NCBI RefSeq assembly: GCF_000220565.1
Contig: NZ_AFPM01000059.1
Location: 1-36,862 of the forward strand
Direction: 5' to 3'
Length of the DNA: 36,862 bases
DNA from: Oceanicola sp. S124
GTDB taxonomy: Bacteria > Pseudomonadota > Alphaproteobacteria > Rhodobacterales > Rhodobacteraceae
Part shown: one piece after another, positions 27,442 to 35,689 of the stretch
Position numbering within the stretch: the first letter of the stretch is position 1
How the letters are laid out: each line of letters starts with the position of its first letter
Notes under the pieces: model-generated
Database searches by the model: none
Seen by the model: the letters and a program-made list of their open reading frames with translations, nothing else
Told to the model about the DNA's origin: nothing
Translations under genes and position numbers: made by a program

Positions 27442-27469
27442 GGAAGGCCGGACGCAGCGCCGGACTTCC
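27442..27469 (-). other. Hairpin in the nrdH leader
   Basis: GGAAGGCCGG (27442-27451) and CCGGACTTCC (27460-27469) form a stem of ten positions with one mismatch and an 8-nt loop, in the transcribed leader between the NrdR-box promoter and nrdH. No T-run follows on the minus strand, so it is not an evident terminator. The rest of 27233-27637, apart from the promoter, shows nothing convincing. Confidence 0.4.
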
Positions 27470-27512
27470 CGCCAGATGCCCCCCGGCAAGAGCCGGTACA
27501 ATGAACCGTAAG

Positions 27513-27560
27513 CAGGCCTATTTAGTGTCGCGAGGGGGCGGGGCTGTCAATATATGGTTT
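27513..27560 (-). promoter_or_regulatory. nrd promoter with two NrdR-box-like sites
   Basis: The site TGTCAATATATGGTTT (27545-27560) matches 11 of 16 positions of the consensus ACACAATATATTGTGT. A weaker site at 27513-27528 matches 8 of 16, including the TATT and GTGT parts. They start 32 bp apart, close to the three helical turns known for paired NrdR boxes. On the minus strand a -35 TTGACA (27545-27550) lies in the first box and a -10 CTAAAT (27520-27525) lies in the second, with a 19-nt spacer. NrdR binding would therefore cover the promoter. Confidence 0.5.
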
Positions 27561-27637
27561 TTGCAAAGTTGGGATTGACCTTTCTGCCCAAGGCGTCCGA
27601 GCCGCTGCGAAGCAGGCCGGAACGGCCCGCAACCCCC

Positions 27638-29095
27638 TTATCCACGGGCAATTTCCAGTCGGGCGACCAGGCCATGGGGGCCGTCGGAAAAACTCAGGCT
27701 GCCGCCATGTTCTTCGGCAACGGCCTGCACAATCGTCAGCCCCAGGCCGAAGCCCTCGCTGGTCAGTGCATTGCCGCCCCTGCGGAAGGGGCGGATCAGG
27801 GCCTCGATGTCCGAGGCGCGCAGGCCCTGACCGGCGTCGGCAACCAGAATCGCTACCCGCTCGGCCCCGATCTCCAGCGAGACCTCGGCATGGCGGCCGT
27901 ATTTCAGCGCATTGTCCACGAGGTTGGTCAGCGCCCGGCCAAGGGCGACGGGGCGGGCCAGCACGACCACCGGGCCGGCAGGCGGCGCGGCCAGGGCGGC
28001 GCGACCCGTGCGGGCGCCGAACAGCGGCGCAGGCGCACGGATGCGTGCCGGCTCGGGCGGGCGCAGGGTGACCGGGCTGCCCATGTCCTGGTAGTCGGCC
28101 ACCAGCGCCTCGACGAGCGACGAGAGCGACAGTTCGCGCGGCGTCTCGACCGACATCTCCGAGCGGGTATAGGTCAGCACCTGTTCGATCATCCCGGTCA
28201 TGCGGTCGATGTCGCGGTCGAACTTGGCGCGCAGCCCGGGATCCTCGATCAGGGTGGCGCGCAGGCGCAGGCGGGTGGCGGGGGTGCCGAGGTCATGGCT
28301 GACGCCTGAAAGGACCTCGGCGCGGCGGGCCAGCAGGGCGCGCTCGGCTTCGAGGTGGCGGTTCACGGCGCCGACGATCAGCGCCAGCTCGGCCGGACCC
28401 TCGGCCGAGTAGCGCTCGGGCCCGCCGGCGGTGCGGCGGCGGCCGAGGGCCTGGGCGAAGCCGGCGAAGCGGGCCGCCACATCGGCGACCCGGGTCCAGA
28501 TCGCGGCAAGGGCGGCGAGGGCCAGCAGCAGGGCGGGCAGGCGGTAGTCGGTGGGGGCCGCGTCGCAACCCCAGACCGGCGCACCGTCGATCCGCTGCCA
28601 GGGGCCGTCCCCGGCGCGGGCGAAGAGCACCGGGCGGCTGCAATAGGTGGCCATCAGCCGGGTCACCTGACCCAGCTTCTCGGGGCCGGTCCGTGCCGCG
28701 CCGCCGTCCAGGCTGGCCAGCTCGTAGCGCAGCCCGTCCGAGACGATGGCCAGCCGCAGCACCGGCCCGCCGAAGTCCTCGGCCGTGCCGTCGCGGATCG
28801 ACACCCGGGTGACGAGGCTTGGCACCGGCACCTCGGGCAGGCGGCTGAAGTCCCCGGCATCGGCCAGCGGCTGCGCCTCCAGCGGGACCGGCGTCATCTG
28901 CAGCCCCTCGGGCGGGGTGGTGCCACGGATCAGCACGTCGTGCAGGGTGACCCCGGCGATCTCGGCCCGGGCCAGCCAGCCGTCCCAGGCGGCGCGCGAG
29001 CCGACCCAGAGCCCGGCCGCGGCGACGCCCGCGCCAAAGCCCGCCAGCATCCAGATCGCGCCCAGTTCCCGCAGGCCCAGATGAGGGCGCGCCAC
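27638..29095 (-). CDS. Sensor histidine kinase (GtrS/EnvZ-like)
   Basis: A 485-aa membrane kinase. TM1 is about residues 12-31 and TM2 about 186-203, enclosing a periplasmic domain of about 150 residues. A HAMP-like linker follows, then the dimerisation region VLSGVSHDLGTPATRLRLRA with the phospho-accepting His267. The ATP-binding domain has LTNLVDNALKYG (N box), ILVADAGQGL (G1) and EGFGLGLTIVQA (G2). The H-box reads SHDLGTPATR where most have SHDLRTPLTR. The GTG start at 29095 is 3 bp after the response-regulator stop. Neighbouring glucose transport genes suggest it senses a sugar or a sugar-binding protein, as GtrS does. Confidence 0.88.
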   Translation of the reverse strand: MARPHLGLRELGAIWMLAGFGAGVAAAGLWVGSRAAWDGWLARAEIAGVTLHDVLIRGTTPPEGLQMTPVPLEAQPLADAGDFSRLPEVPVPSLVTRVSIRDGTAEDFGGPVLRLAIVSDGLRYELASLDGGAARTGPEKLGQVTRLMATYCSRPVLFARAGDGPWQRIDGAPVWGCDAAPTDYRLPALLLALAALAAIWTRVADVAARFAGFAQALGRRRTAGGPERYSAEGPAELALIVGAVNRHLEAERALLARRAEVLSGVSHDLGTPATRLRLRATLIEDPGLRAKFDRDIDRMTGMIEQVLTYTRSEMSVETPRELSLSSLVEALVADYQDMGSPVTLRPPEPARIRAPAPLFGARTGRAALAAPPAGPVVVLARPVALGRALTNLVDNALKYGRHAEVSLEIGAERVAILVADAGQGLRASDIEALIRPFRRGGNALTSEGFGLGLTIVQAVAEEHGGSLSFSDGPHGLVARLEIARG

Positions 29096-29098
29096 TGC

Positions 29099-29818
29099 TC
29101 AGGCCTCGCTCAGCGAGACATCGGCCGCCAGCACGTAGCCGGTGCCGCGCAGGGTCTTCAGGATCTCGGGGGCCTTCGGGTCGCTCTCGATCTTGGCACG
29201 CAGCCGGGTGACCAGCATGTCGATGGCCCGCCCCGAGGCCTCGCCCTCATCGCCGAGCGCCTCGGCGATCTCCTCGCGGCTGAGCGGGATATGGGGATTG
29301 GCCAGCAGCACCTTCAGCAACTCGGTCTCGCGCCGAGACAGCGCCACCTGGAACCCGGCGGGAGAGGTCACCTCGTCGCGCTTGCCGTCATAATGCCAGC
29401 CGGCGAAGGCGAACTGCCCGCCCGAGCGGCGGTAGACCAGCGAGGGTGTGCGCCGCGCCCGCTTCAGTACGGCCCGCACCCGCGCCAGCAGCAGCTCGGG
29501 GTTGAAGGGCTTGGCGATATAGTCGTCGGCACCGACCTCGTAGCCGGCCATCCGCTGGTGATCCGCCGAAAGGGCCGAGACCAGGATGATCGGCATCTCG
29601 TGGTCGCGCCGCAGCCGGGCGCAGATCTCGACGCCGTTCTCGTCGCCCAGCATCACGTCCAGCAGAATGAGGTCGATGCGGCCCCGCGCCAGGGCCTGCT
29701 CGATCTCGGGGCCGCAGGCGGCGGGGGTGACATGAAAGCCCGAGCGGCGCAGGAAATCCGTCAGCATCAGCCGCATTTCCTCGTCGTCGTCGACCACCAG
29801 CAGGCGTGCGATCCCCAT
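29099..29818 (-). CDS. OmpR-family response regulator (GltR-like)
   Basis: A 239-aa two-domain regulator. The receiver has LLVVDDDEEM, the phospho-acceptor Asp54 in LILLDVMLGDENG and Lys103 in DDYIAKPFNP. The C-terminal winged helix has FQVALSRRETELLKVLLANP and DMLVTRLRAKIESDPKAPEI ending in LRGTGYVL. The ATG at 29818 is preceded by a GGAGGGAG stretch. It is transcribed with the kinase gene and divergent from the glucose-type ABC operon, its probable target. A 10-bp spaced GTAAC direct repeat in the divergent region is a plausible binding site. Confidence 0.9.
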   Translation of the reverse strand: MGIARLLVVDDDEEMRLMLTDFLRRSGFHVTPAACGPEIEQALARGRIDLILLDVMLGDENGVEICARLRRDHEMPIILVSALSADHQRMAGYEVGADDYIAKPFNPELLLARVRAVLKRARRTPSLVYRRSGGQFAFAGWHYDGKRDEVTSPAGFQVALSRRETELLKVLLANPHIPLSREEIAEALGDEGEASGRAIDMLVTRLRAKIESDPKAPEILKTLRGTGYVLAADVSLSEA

Positions 29819-29945
29819 GGATGCGTCTCTCCCTCCGTCACTTTCCCGGGGGACAAGCCTAGAGGCAGATCCCCGGCTGGGCAATCGGTGCCGGGCGGGG
29901 CGACAGAGCGGAAGCGGGGGCGGCATGGGGCCCGCATGGGGCTTC

Positions 29946-29981
29946 GTAACGGGGTGTAACAGGATCGGTGGAAATTTGACG
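29946..29981 (+). promoter_or_regulatory. GTAAC direct repeat and -35 element upstream of the glucose ABC operon
   Basis: GTAAC occurs at 29946-29950 and 29956-29960, exactly 10 bp apart, the spacing used by OmpR-type dimers. A -35-like TTGACG follows at 29976-29981, directed to the binding-protein gene. No good -10 was found. The remaining divergent region, 29819-30092, shows only the SBP ribosome site (GGAGG at 30081). Confidence 0.45.
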
Positions 29982-30092
29982 GATCAAGGCTTTCGCGTCC
30001 TTCTCGGCGGTTGCCAGCCGAGGGGCGCCACCGCAAGACTGTCGCCACATCCGCGCCGGAGGAACGCGCGGAGCGATTGGGAGGACAATCCG

Positions 30093-31337
30093 ATGAAAGC
30101 AAGATCCGTTCTGGCGGCCTCTGCCGCCGTGACCTGCCTGGCGCTGCCGGCCCTGGCCGAGCCGCAGGCAGAAGTTCTGCACTGGTGGACCTCGGGCGGC
30201 GAGGCCAAGTCCGTGGCCGTGCTGCAGGAAGAATTCGCCGAGCGCGGCGGCACCTGGACCGACATGCCCGTCGCGGGCGGTGGCGGCGATGCCGCGATGA
30301 CCGCCCTGCGCGCCCGTGTCCTGTCGGGCAACGCCCCGACCGCCGTGCAGCTGAAGGGCCCGGCGATCCAGGAATGGTACGAAGAAGGCGTGCTGGCCGA
30401 TATCTCGGAGGTTGCCGAAGCCCAGGGCTGGGCCGACGTGCTTCCCGACCAGCTGGCCGCCCACATGAAGTGCGACGGCTCCTGGTGTGCCGCGCCGGTG
30501 AACGTGCACCGGATCAACTGGATCTGGGGCAACAAGGAAATCCTCGATGCCAACGGCATCGAGATGCCCACCACCTGGGAAGAGTTCAACGCCGCGGCCG
30601 AGAAGCTGCAGGCTGCCGGCATCACTCCGCTGGCCCATGGCGGTCAGGCCTGGCAGGACGCCACGGTCTTCGAGACCGTCGTCCTGGGCCTCGGCGGGGC
30701 CGAGTTCTTCCAGTCGGCGCTGGTCGACCTGGACCCCGAGGCGCTTGGCTCTGACACCATGAAGGCGGTCTTCGACGAGATGCGCACCCTGCGCGGCTAT
30801 GTCGATGACAACTTCTCGGGTCGCGACTGGAACCTGGCCACCGCCATGGTGATGAACGGCGAGGCCGCCTTCCAGATCATGGGCGACTGGGCCAAGGGCG
30901 AATTCCTGGCTGCCGGCAAGGTGCCGGGCGAGGACTTCACCTGCGCTCCGACCCCGGGCGAGGGCTTCCTCTACAACGTCGACAGCTTCGCCATGTTCGA
31001 GGTCGATGGCGAGGACAAGCAGGCTGGTCAGGCGCTGCTGGCCGAGCTGATCGTGGGCCCGTCGTTCCAAGAGACCTTCAACCTCAACAAGGGCTCGATC
31101 CCGGTGCGTTCGGACGTCTCGCTGGAGGCCTTCGACATGTGCGCCCACATCTCGGCCGAGGACATGGCCGCCGACAGCGAAAACGGCTCTCTGCTGCCGA
31201 GCTATGCCCATGGCATGGCCCTGCGCGGCGAACCGGCAGGTGCCATCACCGACGTGGTGACGGCGCACTTCAACTCCGAGATGTCCTCGGACGAGGCTGT
31301 CGAGATGCTGGTCAACGCCGTGGCGGCTGCCCAGTAA
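30093..31337 (+). CDS. gtsA: Glucose-type ABC transporter, solute-binding protein (GtsA-like)
   Basis: A 414-aa periplasmic protein. The signal peptide is MKARSVLAASAAVTCLALPA, with cleavage after ALA before EPQAEVLHWWTSGGEAKSV. The stretches GGGGDAAMTALRARVLSGN, KGPAIQEWYEEGVLADIS, APVNVHRINWIWGNKEIL and PLAHGGQAWQDATVFETVVL are typical of the GtsA/glucose-mannose binding subfamily of CUT1 proteins. A GGAGG site is at the normal distance before the ATG. It leads the operon of two permeases and an ATPase. Glucose as ligand is inferred from the subfamily, the adjacent two-component system and the downstream glucokinase. Confidence 0.88.
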   Translation: MKARSVLAASAAVTCLALPALAEPQAEVLHWWTSGGEAKSVAVLQEEFAERGGTWTDMPVAGGGGDAAMTALRARVLSGNAPTAVQLKGPAIQEWYEEGVLADISEVAEAQGWADVLPDQLAAHMKCDGSWCAAPVNVHRINWIWGNKEILDANGIEMPTTWEEFNAAAEKLQAAGITPLAHGGQAWQDATVFETVVLGLGGAEFFQSALVDLDPEALGSDTMKAVFDEMRTLRGYVDDNFSGRDWNLATAMVMNGEAAFQIMGDWAKGEFLAAGKVPGEDFTCAPTPGEGFLYNVDSFAMFEVDGEDKQAGQALLAELIVGPSFQETFNLNKGSIPVRSDVSLEAFDMCAHISAEDMAADSENGSLLPSYAHGMALRGEPAGAITDVVTAHFNSEMSSDEAVEMLVNAVAAAQ

Positions 31338-31356
31338 CCCGATCCCGCTGACAGGC

Positions 31357-31384
31357 GCCGCCCGGGGCAACCCTCCCGGGCGGC
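31357..31384 (+). other. Intercistronic hairpin after the binding-protein gene
   Basis: A perfect 10-bp stem (GCCGCCCGGG at 31357-31366, CCCGGGCGGC at 31375-31384) with an 8-nt loop lies in the 144-bp gap between binding protein and first permease. There is no T-run. Such hairpins often protect the upstream message, so that the binding protein is made in excess over the permeases. Confidence 0.65.
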
Positions 31385-31481
31385 TGCCACTTCGCGGCAG
31401 ATATCCGTGCGGGCCTGACCCCTTGGCGACCCCGACCCTTCAGCGGCCCCGCCGCCCCACCTTTCGACCACCGGAACGCTC

Positions 31482-32354
31482 ATGACCAAATGGCTTGAAA
31501 CACAGGTGCCCAAGCTGGTCCTCGCGCCCAGCTTCGTGGCGATCCTGGTGTTCGTCTACGGCTTCATCGGCTGGACTGCCTGGGTCTCCCTGACCCGCTC
31601 CAAGCTGATGCCGCGCTACGACTTCGACGGCTTCGGGCAATATGCCAAGCTGTTCACTACCCCCCGCTGGGACACGGCGATCACCAACCTCGGCATCTAC
31701 GGTGTGCTGTTCATCGCCATCTCGATGGCGCTCGGCCTGCTGCTGGCGATCCTGCTGGACCAGCAGATCCGCGTCGAGGGCGCTATCCGCACCATCTACC
31801 TCTACCCGATGGCACTTTCGATGATCGTCACCGGCACCGCCTGGAAATGGATCCTGAACCCCGGCCTGGGGCTGGAGGCCATGGTGCGGGGCTGGGGTTT
31901 CGAGACTTTCACCTTCAACTGGCTGGTCGATCCCAACATGGCGATCTACACCATCGTGCTGGCCGGTGTCTGGCAGGCGGCGGGCTTCGTCATGGCGCTG
32001 TTCCTGGCCGGGCTGCGCTCGGTCGACGGAGAGATCATCAAGGCCGCCCAGGTCGATGGCATCCCGCATTGGCGGATCTACACGGCGATCATCATCCCCT
32101 CGATGGCGCCGGTCTTCCTGTCGGCCTTCATCGTGCTGGCCCACCTGGCGATCAAGAGCTTCGACCTGGTCATCGCCCTGACCGGCGGCGGCCCCGGCTA
32201 TGCCACCGACCTTCCCGCGACCTACATGTACGCCATGGCGTTCTCGCGCGGGAACCTCGGCCAGGCGGCAAGCTCGGCCATGGTGATGATGGCGGTCGTC
32301 TTCGCCATCGTGGTCCCCTATCTCTATTCCGAGCTGAGGGCGAAAAATGACTGA
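31482..32354 (+). CDS. gtsB: Glucose-type ABC transporter permease (GtsB-like)
   Basis: A 290-aa membrane subunit with about six helices, the first at FVAILVFVYGFIGWTAWVSL. The EAA loop is KAAQVDGIPHW followed by RIYTAIIIPSMAPVF. The C-terminal part SFDLVIALTGGGPGYATDLP is typical of MalF-type CUT1 permeases. It overlaps the next permease by 8 bp. It forms the inner-membrane pore with that protein. Confidence 0.92.
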   Translation: MTKWLETQVPKLVLAPSFVAILVFVYGFIGWTAWVSLTRSKLMPRYDFDGFGQYAKLFTTPRWDTAITNLGIYGVLFIAISMALGLLLAILLDQQIRVEGAIRTIYLYPMALSMIVTGTAWKWILNPGLGLEAMVRGWGFETFTFNWLVDPNMAIYTIVLAGVWQAAGFVMALFLAGLRSVDGEIIKAAQVDGIPHWRIYTAIIIPSMAPVFLSAFIVLAHLAIKSFDLVIALTGGGPGYATDLPATYMYAMAFSRGNLGQAASSAMVMMAVVFAIVVPYLYSELRAKND

Positions 32355-33255
32355 CCTCGCCTATGTTTCCCCCCGCGCCGGGCGCCGCAGCACCGGGCAG
32401 CGCCTGGGCCGCATCGCCCTGCGCTGGCTGCTCTACCTGGTGCTGACGCTCTTCGCGCTGTGGTTCCTGATGCCGCTCTTCGTCATGCTGACCACCTCGC
32501 TGAAGTCGCTGGACGAGATCCGCACCGGGTCCCTGATCGCGCTGCCGCGCGAGGTCACTTTCGAGCCCTGGCTCACCGCCTGGGGATCGGCCTGCACCGG
32601 CATCCAGTGCGAAGGGCTTAAGCCCTACCTGCTGAACTCGCTGCTGATCGCCATTCCCGGTGTGGCTTTGTCGACGGCGCTTGGCGCGATCAACGGCTAC
32701 GTCTTCGCGCAATGGCGCTTCCGGGGCGCGAACCTGCTGTTCTCGCTGCTGCTGTTCGGCTGCTTCATCCCCTTCCAGGTGGTGCTGCTGCCCATGGCGC
32801 GGATGCTGGGCCTGATGGGGCTGGCGGGCACGATCCCCGGCCTGATCCTGGTGCACACCGTCTATGGCATCGGCTTCACCACGCTGTTCTTCCGCAACTA
32901 CTACGTCACCATCCCGCAGGAGCTGGTGCGGGCGGCCAAGATCGACGGCGCGGGCTTCTTCCGCATCTTCTGGTCGATCTTCCTGCCGCTCTCGCTGCCC
33001 ATCGTGGTGGTCACGGTGATCTGGCAGTTCACCCAGATCTGGAACGACTTCCTCTTCGGCGTCTCGTTCAGCCAGGCGGGCACACAGCCGGTGACCGTGG
33101 CACTCAACAACATCGTCAACTCCACCACCGGCGTGAAGGCCTACAACGTGGACATGGCCGCTGCGATCCTCGCGGCCCTGCCCACGCTTCTGGTCTATGT
33201 CGTCGCCGGCAAGTATTTCATCCGCGGCCTCACGGCCGGCTCGGTCAAAGGATAA
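32347..33255 (+). CDS. gtsC: Glucose-type ABC transporter permease (GtsC-like)
   Basis: A 302-aa MalG-type permease. The first helix is LLYLVLTLFALWFLMPLFVM, then the typical LTTSLKSLDEIRTGSLIALP. The EAA loop is RAAKIDGAGFF followed by RIFWSIFLPL. A loop with two cysteines (GSACTGIQCEGLKPY) lies in the periplasmic part. The C-terminus YFIRGLTAGSVKG is the standard ending of the subfamily. It starts within the end of the preceding permease and is followed 5 bp later by the ATPase gene. Confidence 0.92.
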   Translation: MTDLAYVSPRAGRRSTGQRLGRIALRWLLYLVLTLFALWFLMPLFVMLTTSLKSLDEIRTGSLIALPREVTFEPWLTAWGSACTGIQCEGLKPYLLNSLLIAIPGVALSTALGAINGYVFAQWRFRGANLLFSLLLFGCFIPFQVVLLPMARMLGLMGLAGTIPGLILVHTVYGIGFTTLFFRNYYVTIPQELVRAAKIDGAGFFRIFWSIFLPLSLPIVVVTVIWQFTQIWNDFLFGVSFSQAGTQPVTVALNNIVNSTTGVKAYNVDMAAAILAALPTLLVYVVAGKYFIRGLTAGSVKG

Positions 33256-33260
33256 CTCCC

Positions 33261-34358
33261 ATGGCACCGATCCTCGACATCCGTAACCTGCGCAAGTCCT
33301 ACGGCGCCACCGAGATCCTGCACGACATCAACGTGGCGATCGAACCGGGGGACTTCCTGGTCCTCGTCGGCCCCTCGGGCTGCGGCAAGTCCACGCTGCT
33401 GAACTGCATCGCCGGGCTGGAGCCGATCACCTCGGGCACCATCGACATCGCCGGGCGCGACATGACCGATGTCTCGCCCAGGGACCGCGATATCGCCATG
33501 GTGTTCCAGAGCTATGCGCTCTATCCGACGATGACCGTGGCGAAGAACATCACCTTCGGCATGAAGGTGCGCGGCGTCGACCAGGCCACGCAGGAGCAGA
33601 AGCTGTCCGAGGTGGCCGAGCTGCTGCAGATCACCCCGCTGTTGCAGCGCAAACCCGGCCAGCTGTCGGGCGGGCAGCGTCAGCGGGTCGCCATGGGACG
33701 CGCGCTGGTGCGTGACCCCGCGCTGTTCCTCTTTGACGAGCCGCTGTCGAACCTCGACGCCAAGCTGCGTGTCGAGATGCGCACCGAGATCAAGAAGCTG
33801 CACCAGACGCTGAATGCCTCGATTGTCTACGTGACCCATGACCAGATCGAGGCGATGACGCTGGCCACCAAGATCGTGGTGATGAAGGGCGGGGTGATTC
33901 AGCAGATCGGCACCCCGGCCGAGATCTACAACCAACCCGCCAACCTCTTCGTGGCCGACTTCATGGGCAGCCCGGCGATGAACCTGATCCCGGCCAAGGT
34001 GCGGCGCGACGGCAGCGCCAACCGGATCGAGATCGCCCGCGCCGGCGCCGCGCCGCTGGTGCTGGAAGACAGCCGTCCCGCCGATCTGCCCGCCGACGTG
34101 ATCCTGGGCCTGCGCCCCGAGGATATCGCAGAGGCCGGTTTCCGTGCCGGGTCGAACGTGCAGGAGGCCCAGTGCCATATTGACATGGTCGAGCCGGCGG
34201 GGGCGGATACCTACGTGGTCTCGGAGCTGGGGGGCAAGCAGGTGACCGCGCGTCTCCACGCTGAGACCTCGGCCCGCGCGGGCCAGAGCATGACGCTGGC
34301 CTTCGATCTCGGCAAGGTGTCCTACTTCGCGCCCGAGAGTGGCCAGCGCCTGAATTAG
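33261..34358 (+). CDS. Glucose-type ABC transporter ATPase (MalK/UgpC type)
   Basis: A 365-aa ATPase with Walker [11 protein letters not shown]-loop VFQSYALYPTM, signature [16 protein letters not shown], Walker [13 protein letters not shown] and switch His in YVTHDQIEAM. The C-terminal OB/TOBE domain includes VILGLRPEDIAEAG and HIDMVEPAGADTYVV, which may take regulatory contacts as in MalK. The ATG at 33261 follows AAAGGA. It completes the transporter; glk follows as a separate unit after a 436-bp gap. Confidence 0.93.
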   Translation: MAPILDIRNLRKSYGATEILHDINVAIEPGDFLVLVGPSGCGKSTLLNCIAGLEPITSGTIDIAGRDMTDVSPRDRDIAMVFQSYALYPTMTVAKNITFGMKVRGVDQATQEQKLSEVAELLQITPLLQRKPGQLSGGQRQRVAMGRALVRDPALFLFDEPLSNLDAKLRVEMRTEIKKLHQTLNASIVYVTHDQIEAMTLATKIVVMKGGVIQQIGTPAEIYNQPANLFVADFMGSPAMNLIPAKVRRDGSANRIEIARAGAAPLVLEDSRPADLPADVILGLRPEDIAEAGFRAGSNVQEAQCHIDMVEPAGADTYVVSELGGKQVTARLHAETSARAGQSMTLAFDLGKVSYFAPESGQRLN

Positions 34359-34394
34359 GGGCTGGCGGCGGGGGGCGCGGTGACAGCTCCGTGT

Positions 34395-34590
34395 CGCCGG
34401 GGGTGACATTGGGAAGGTAGAGGGGGGGCTTTGCCCGCCCGTCGCTGGAGGCGACATTGGGAAGGAGGGGGGCTTTGCCCGCCCGTCGCCGGGGGCGACA
34501 TCGAGAGGGTCGAGGGGGGCTTTGCCCCCCCGAGCTTCCGGCCCTCCCTCCAGAGTATTTTCAGCCGTCGAATGGATGAAAGGGACCCGC
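34395..34590 (+). repeat. Imperfect 44-47 bp tandem repeat with one REP-like arm
   Basis: Three copies of GGGGGGCTTTGCCC followed by CGTCGC..GGCGAC blocks occur, with the CTTTG at 34429, 34473 and 34520 (44 and 47 bp apart). Each unit has its own short inverted repeats. The array ends with CTCCAGAGTATTTTCAGCC (34548-34566) and GAATGG, which match one arm of the hairpin element between nrdE and nrdF. The gap 34359-34737 holds no gene that I can support. Confidence 0.7.
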
Positions 34591-34737
34591 GCCTGCTGTG
34601 TGCTTGTTGCAGGGAGGGGCACGGTTGGCCTGTTCGGTAGGGGTAGTCTGTTGGCGGTGGGCCGGGACGCCTGTCCGTCGGGCGGTGGCTTGCCGGTGAG
34701 GGCAGAAAACGACACTCTTCGGGCTTCTTGTCATTGG

Positions 34738-34751
34738 TTTTACCGCTAACA
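34738..34751. promoter_or_regulatory. LacI-type operator-like site upstream of glk
   Basis: TTTTACCGCTAACA matches 12 of 14 positions of TGTTAGCGCTAACA, the palindrome I associate with LacI-family sugar regulators in alphaproteobacteria. It lies 43 bp before the glk start, just after a -35-like TTGTCA at 34728-34733. No LacI gene is in the window, so the regulator would be elsewhere. Confidence 0.45.
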
Positions 34752-34794
34752 GTGGTTATTCAACCGGCAACGGAACTTCTCTGGCGAGGGACAG

Positions 34795-35688
34795 ATGAAA
34801 CTGGTTGCTGATGTGGGCGGAACCAATGTGCGTTTCGCCCTGGCCGAGGGGCGGCAGGTGCGGGCCGAGACCATCCGGTCCTACCGCAACGACGATTTCG
34901 CCACCTTCTATGCCGCTGCCGAGGCCTACCTTGCGGCCACCGCGCACGGCGCGCTGGAGCGGATCTGCGTTGCGGTGGCGGGCCCGGTCACCGGCGATCA
35001 TGCCCGGCTGACCAACCGCGACTGGTCCTTTCATATCGACAAGCTGAGCGGGATGTTCGGCGCTCCCGCGCGGCTGATCAACGACCTAGAGGCGCTTGGG
35101 TATTCCGTGCCGTCCCTCACCGAGGCGGGGCTGGAACTGGTGACCCCGGATATCCCGGCCTTTGGTGACCAGGCGCTGGTCGCGGGCATCGGCACCGGCT
35201 TCAACGTCTCTCCCGTCGTCATCCAGCCCGAGGCCCCCGTGGTGCCCAAGGCCGAGATGGGCCACGTGCAACTGGCCTGGCGCATCCATGCCGCGATCGC
35301 GGCGCGGATCGGCGCCGAGGTAGCAGCCTTCCCCACCATCGAGCATCTCTTCTCGGGACGCGGCTTCGAGAAGCTCTGGAAGCTCTCTACCGGGCGGGCC
35401 GAGAAGCCGGCCGAGCTGATGGGATCGGGCGATGCCCAGCTGACCGAATTCATCGACTTCTACGCGGGGTTGATGGCCTTCCTGGCACAGGATCTGCTGC
35501 TGGCCTTCCTGCCGGGGCAGGGGCTGCACTTTGCCGGGGGCGTGGCCCGGGCGGTGCTGCTGAACGGCGGGGCCCAGGCCTTCCGCGCCGCCTATGCCGG
35601 GCCTCTGGCGCTGGATACCGCCAGCCATGTGCCGGTGAAGATCATCCTCGACGACACGGCCGCGCTGGCCGGCTGCGCCTCGGCCTGA
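34795..35688 (+). CDS. glk: Glucokinase (Glk family)
   Basis: A 297-aa hexokinase-fold protein of the E. coli Glk type. The phosphate loop is LVADVGGTNVRFALAEG, then VAVAGPVTGDHARLTNRDW, the catalytic-Asp motif LINDLEALGYSVP, AGIGTGFNVS, and KAEMGHVQL. HFAGGVARAVLLNGGAQAF is the adenosine-binding part. It phosphorylates glucose to glucose-6-phosphate in the cytoplasm. The ATG at 34795 is preceded by GGCGAGGG. It follows a glucose-type ABC operon but appears to have its own promoter and operator. The ROK-type zinc cluster is absent, as expected for Glk. Confidence 0.92.
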   Translation: MKLVADVGGTNVRFALAEGRQVRAETIRSYRNDDFATFYAAAEAYLAATAHGALERICVAVAGPVTGDHARLTNRDWSFHIDKLSGMFGAPARLINDLEALGYSVPSLTEAGLELVTPDIPAFGDQALVAGIGTGFNVSPVVIQPEAPVVPKAEMGHVQLAWRIHAAIAARIGAEVAAFPTIEHLFSGRGFEKLWKLSTGRAEKPAELMGSGDAQLTEFIDFYAGLMAFLAQDLLLAFLPGQGLHFAGGVARAVLLNGGAQAFRAAYAGPLALDTASHVPVKIILDDTAALAGCASA

Positions 35689-35689
35689 C

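Noticed and set aside
34395..34530. CRISPR-like array upstream of glk
   Set aside because: The units vary, have no constant repeat/unique spacer structure, and are made of GC-rich inverted blocks.
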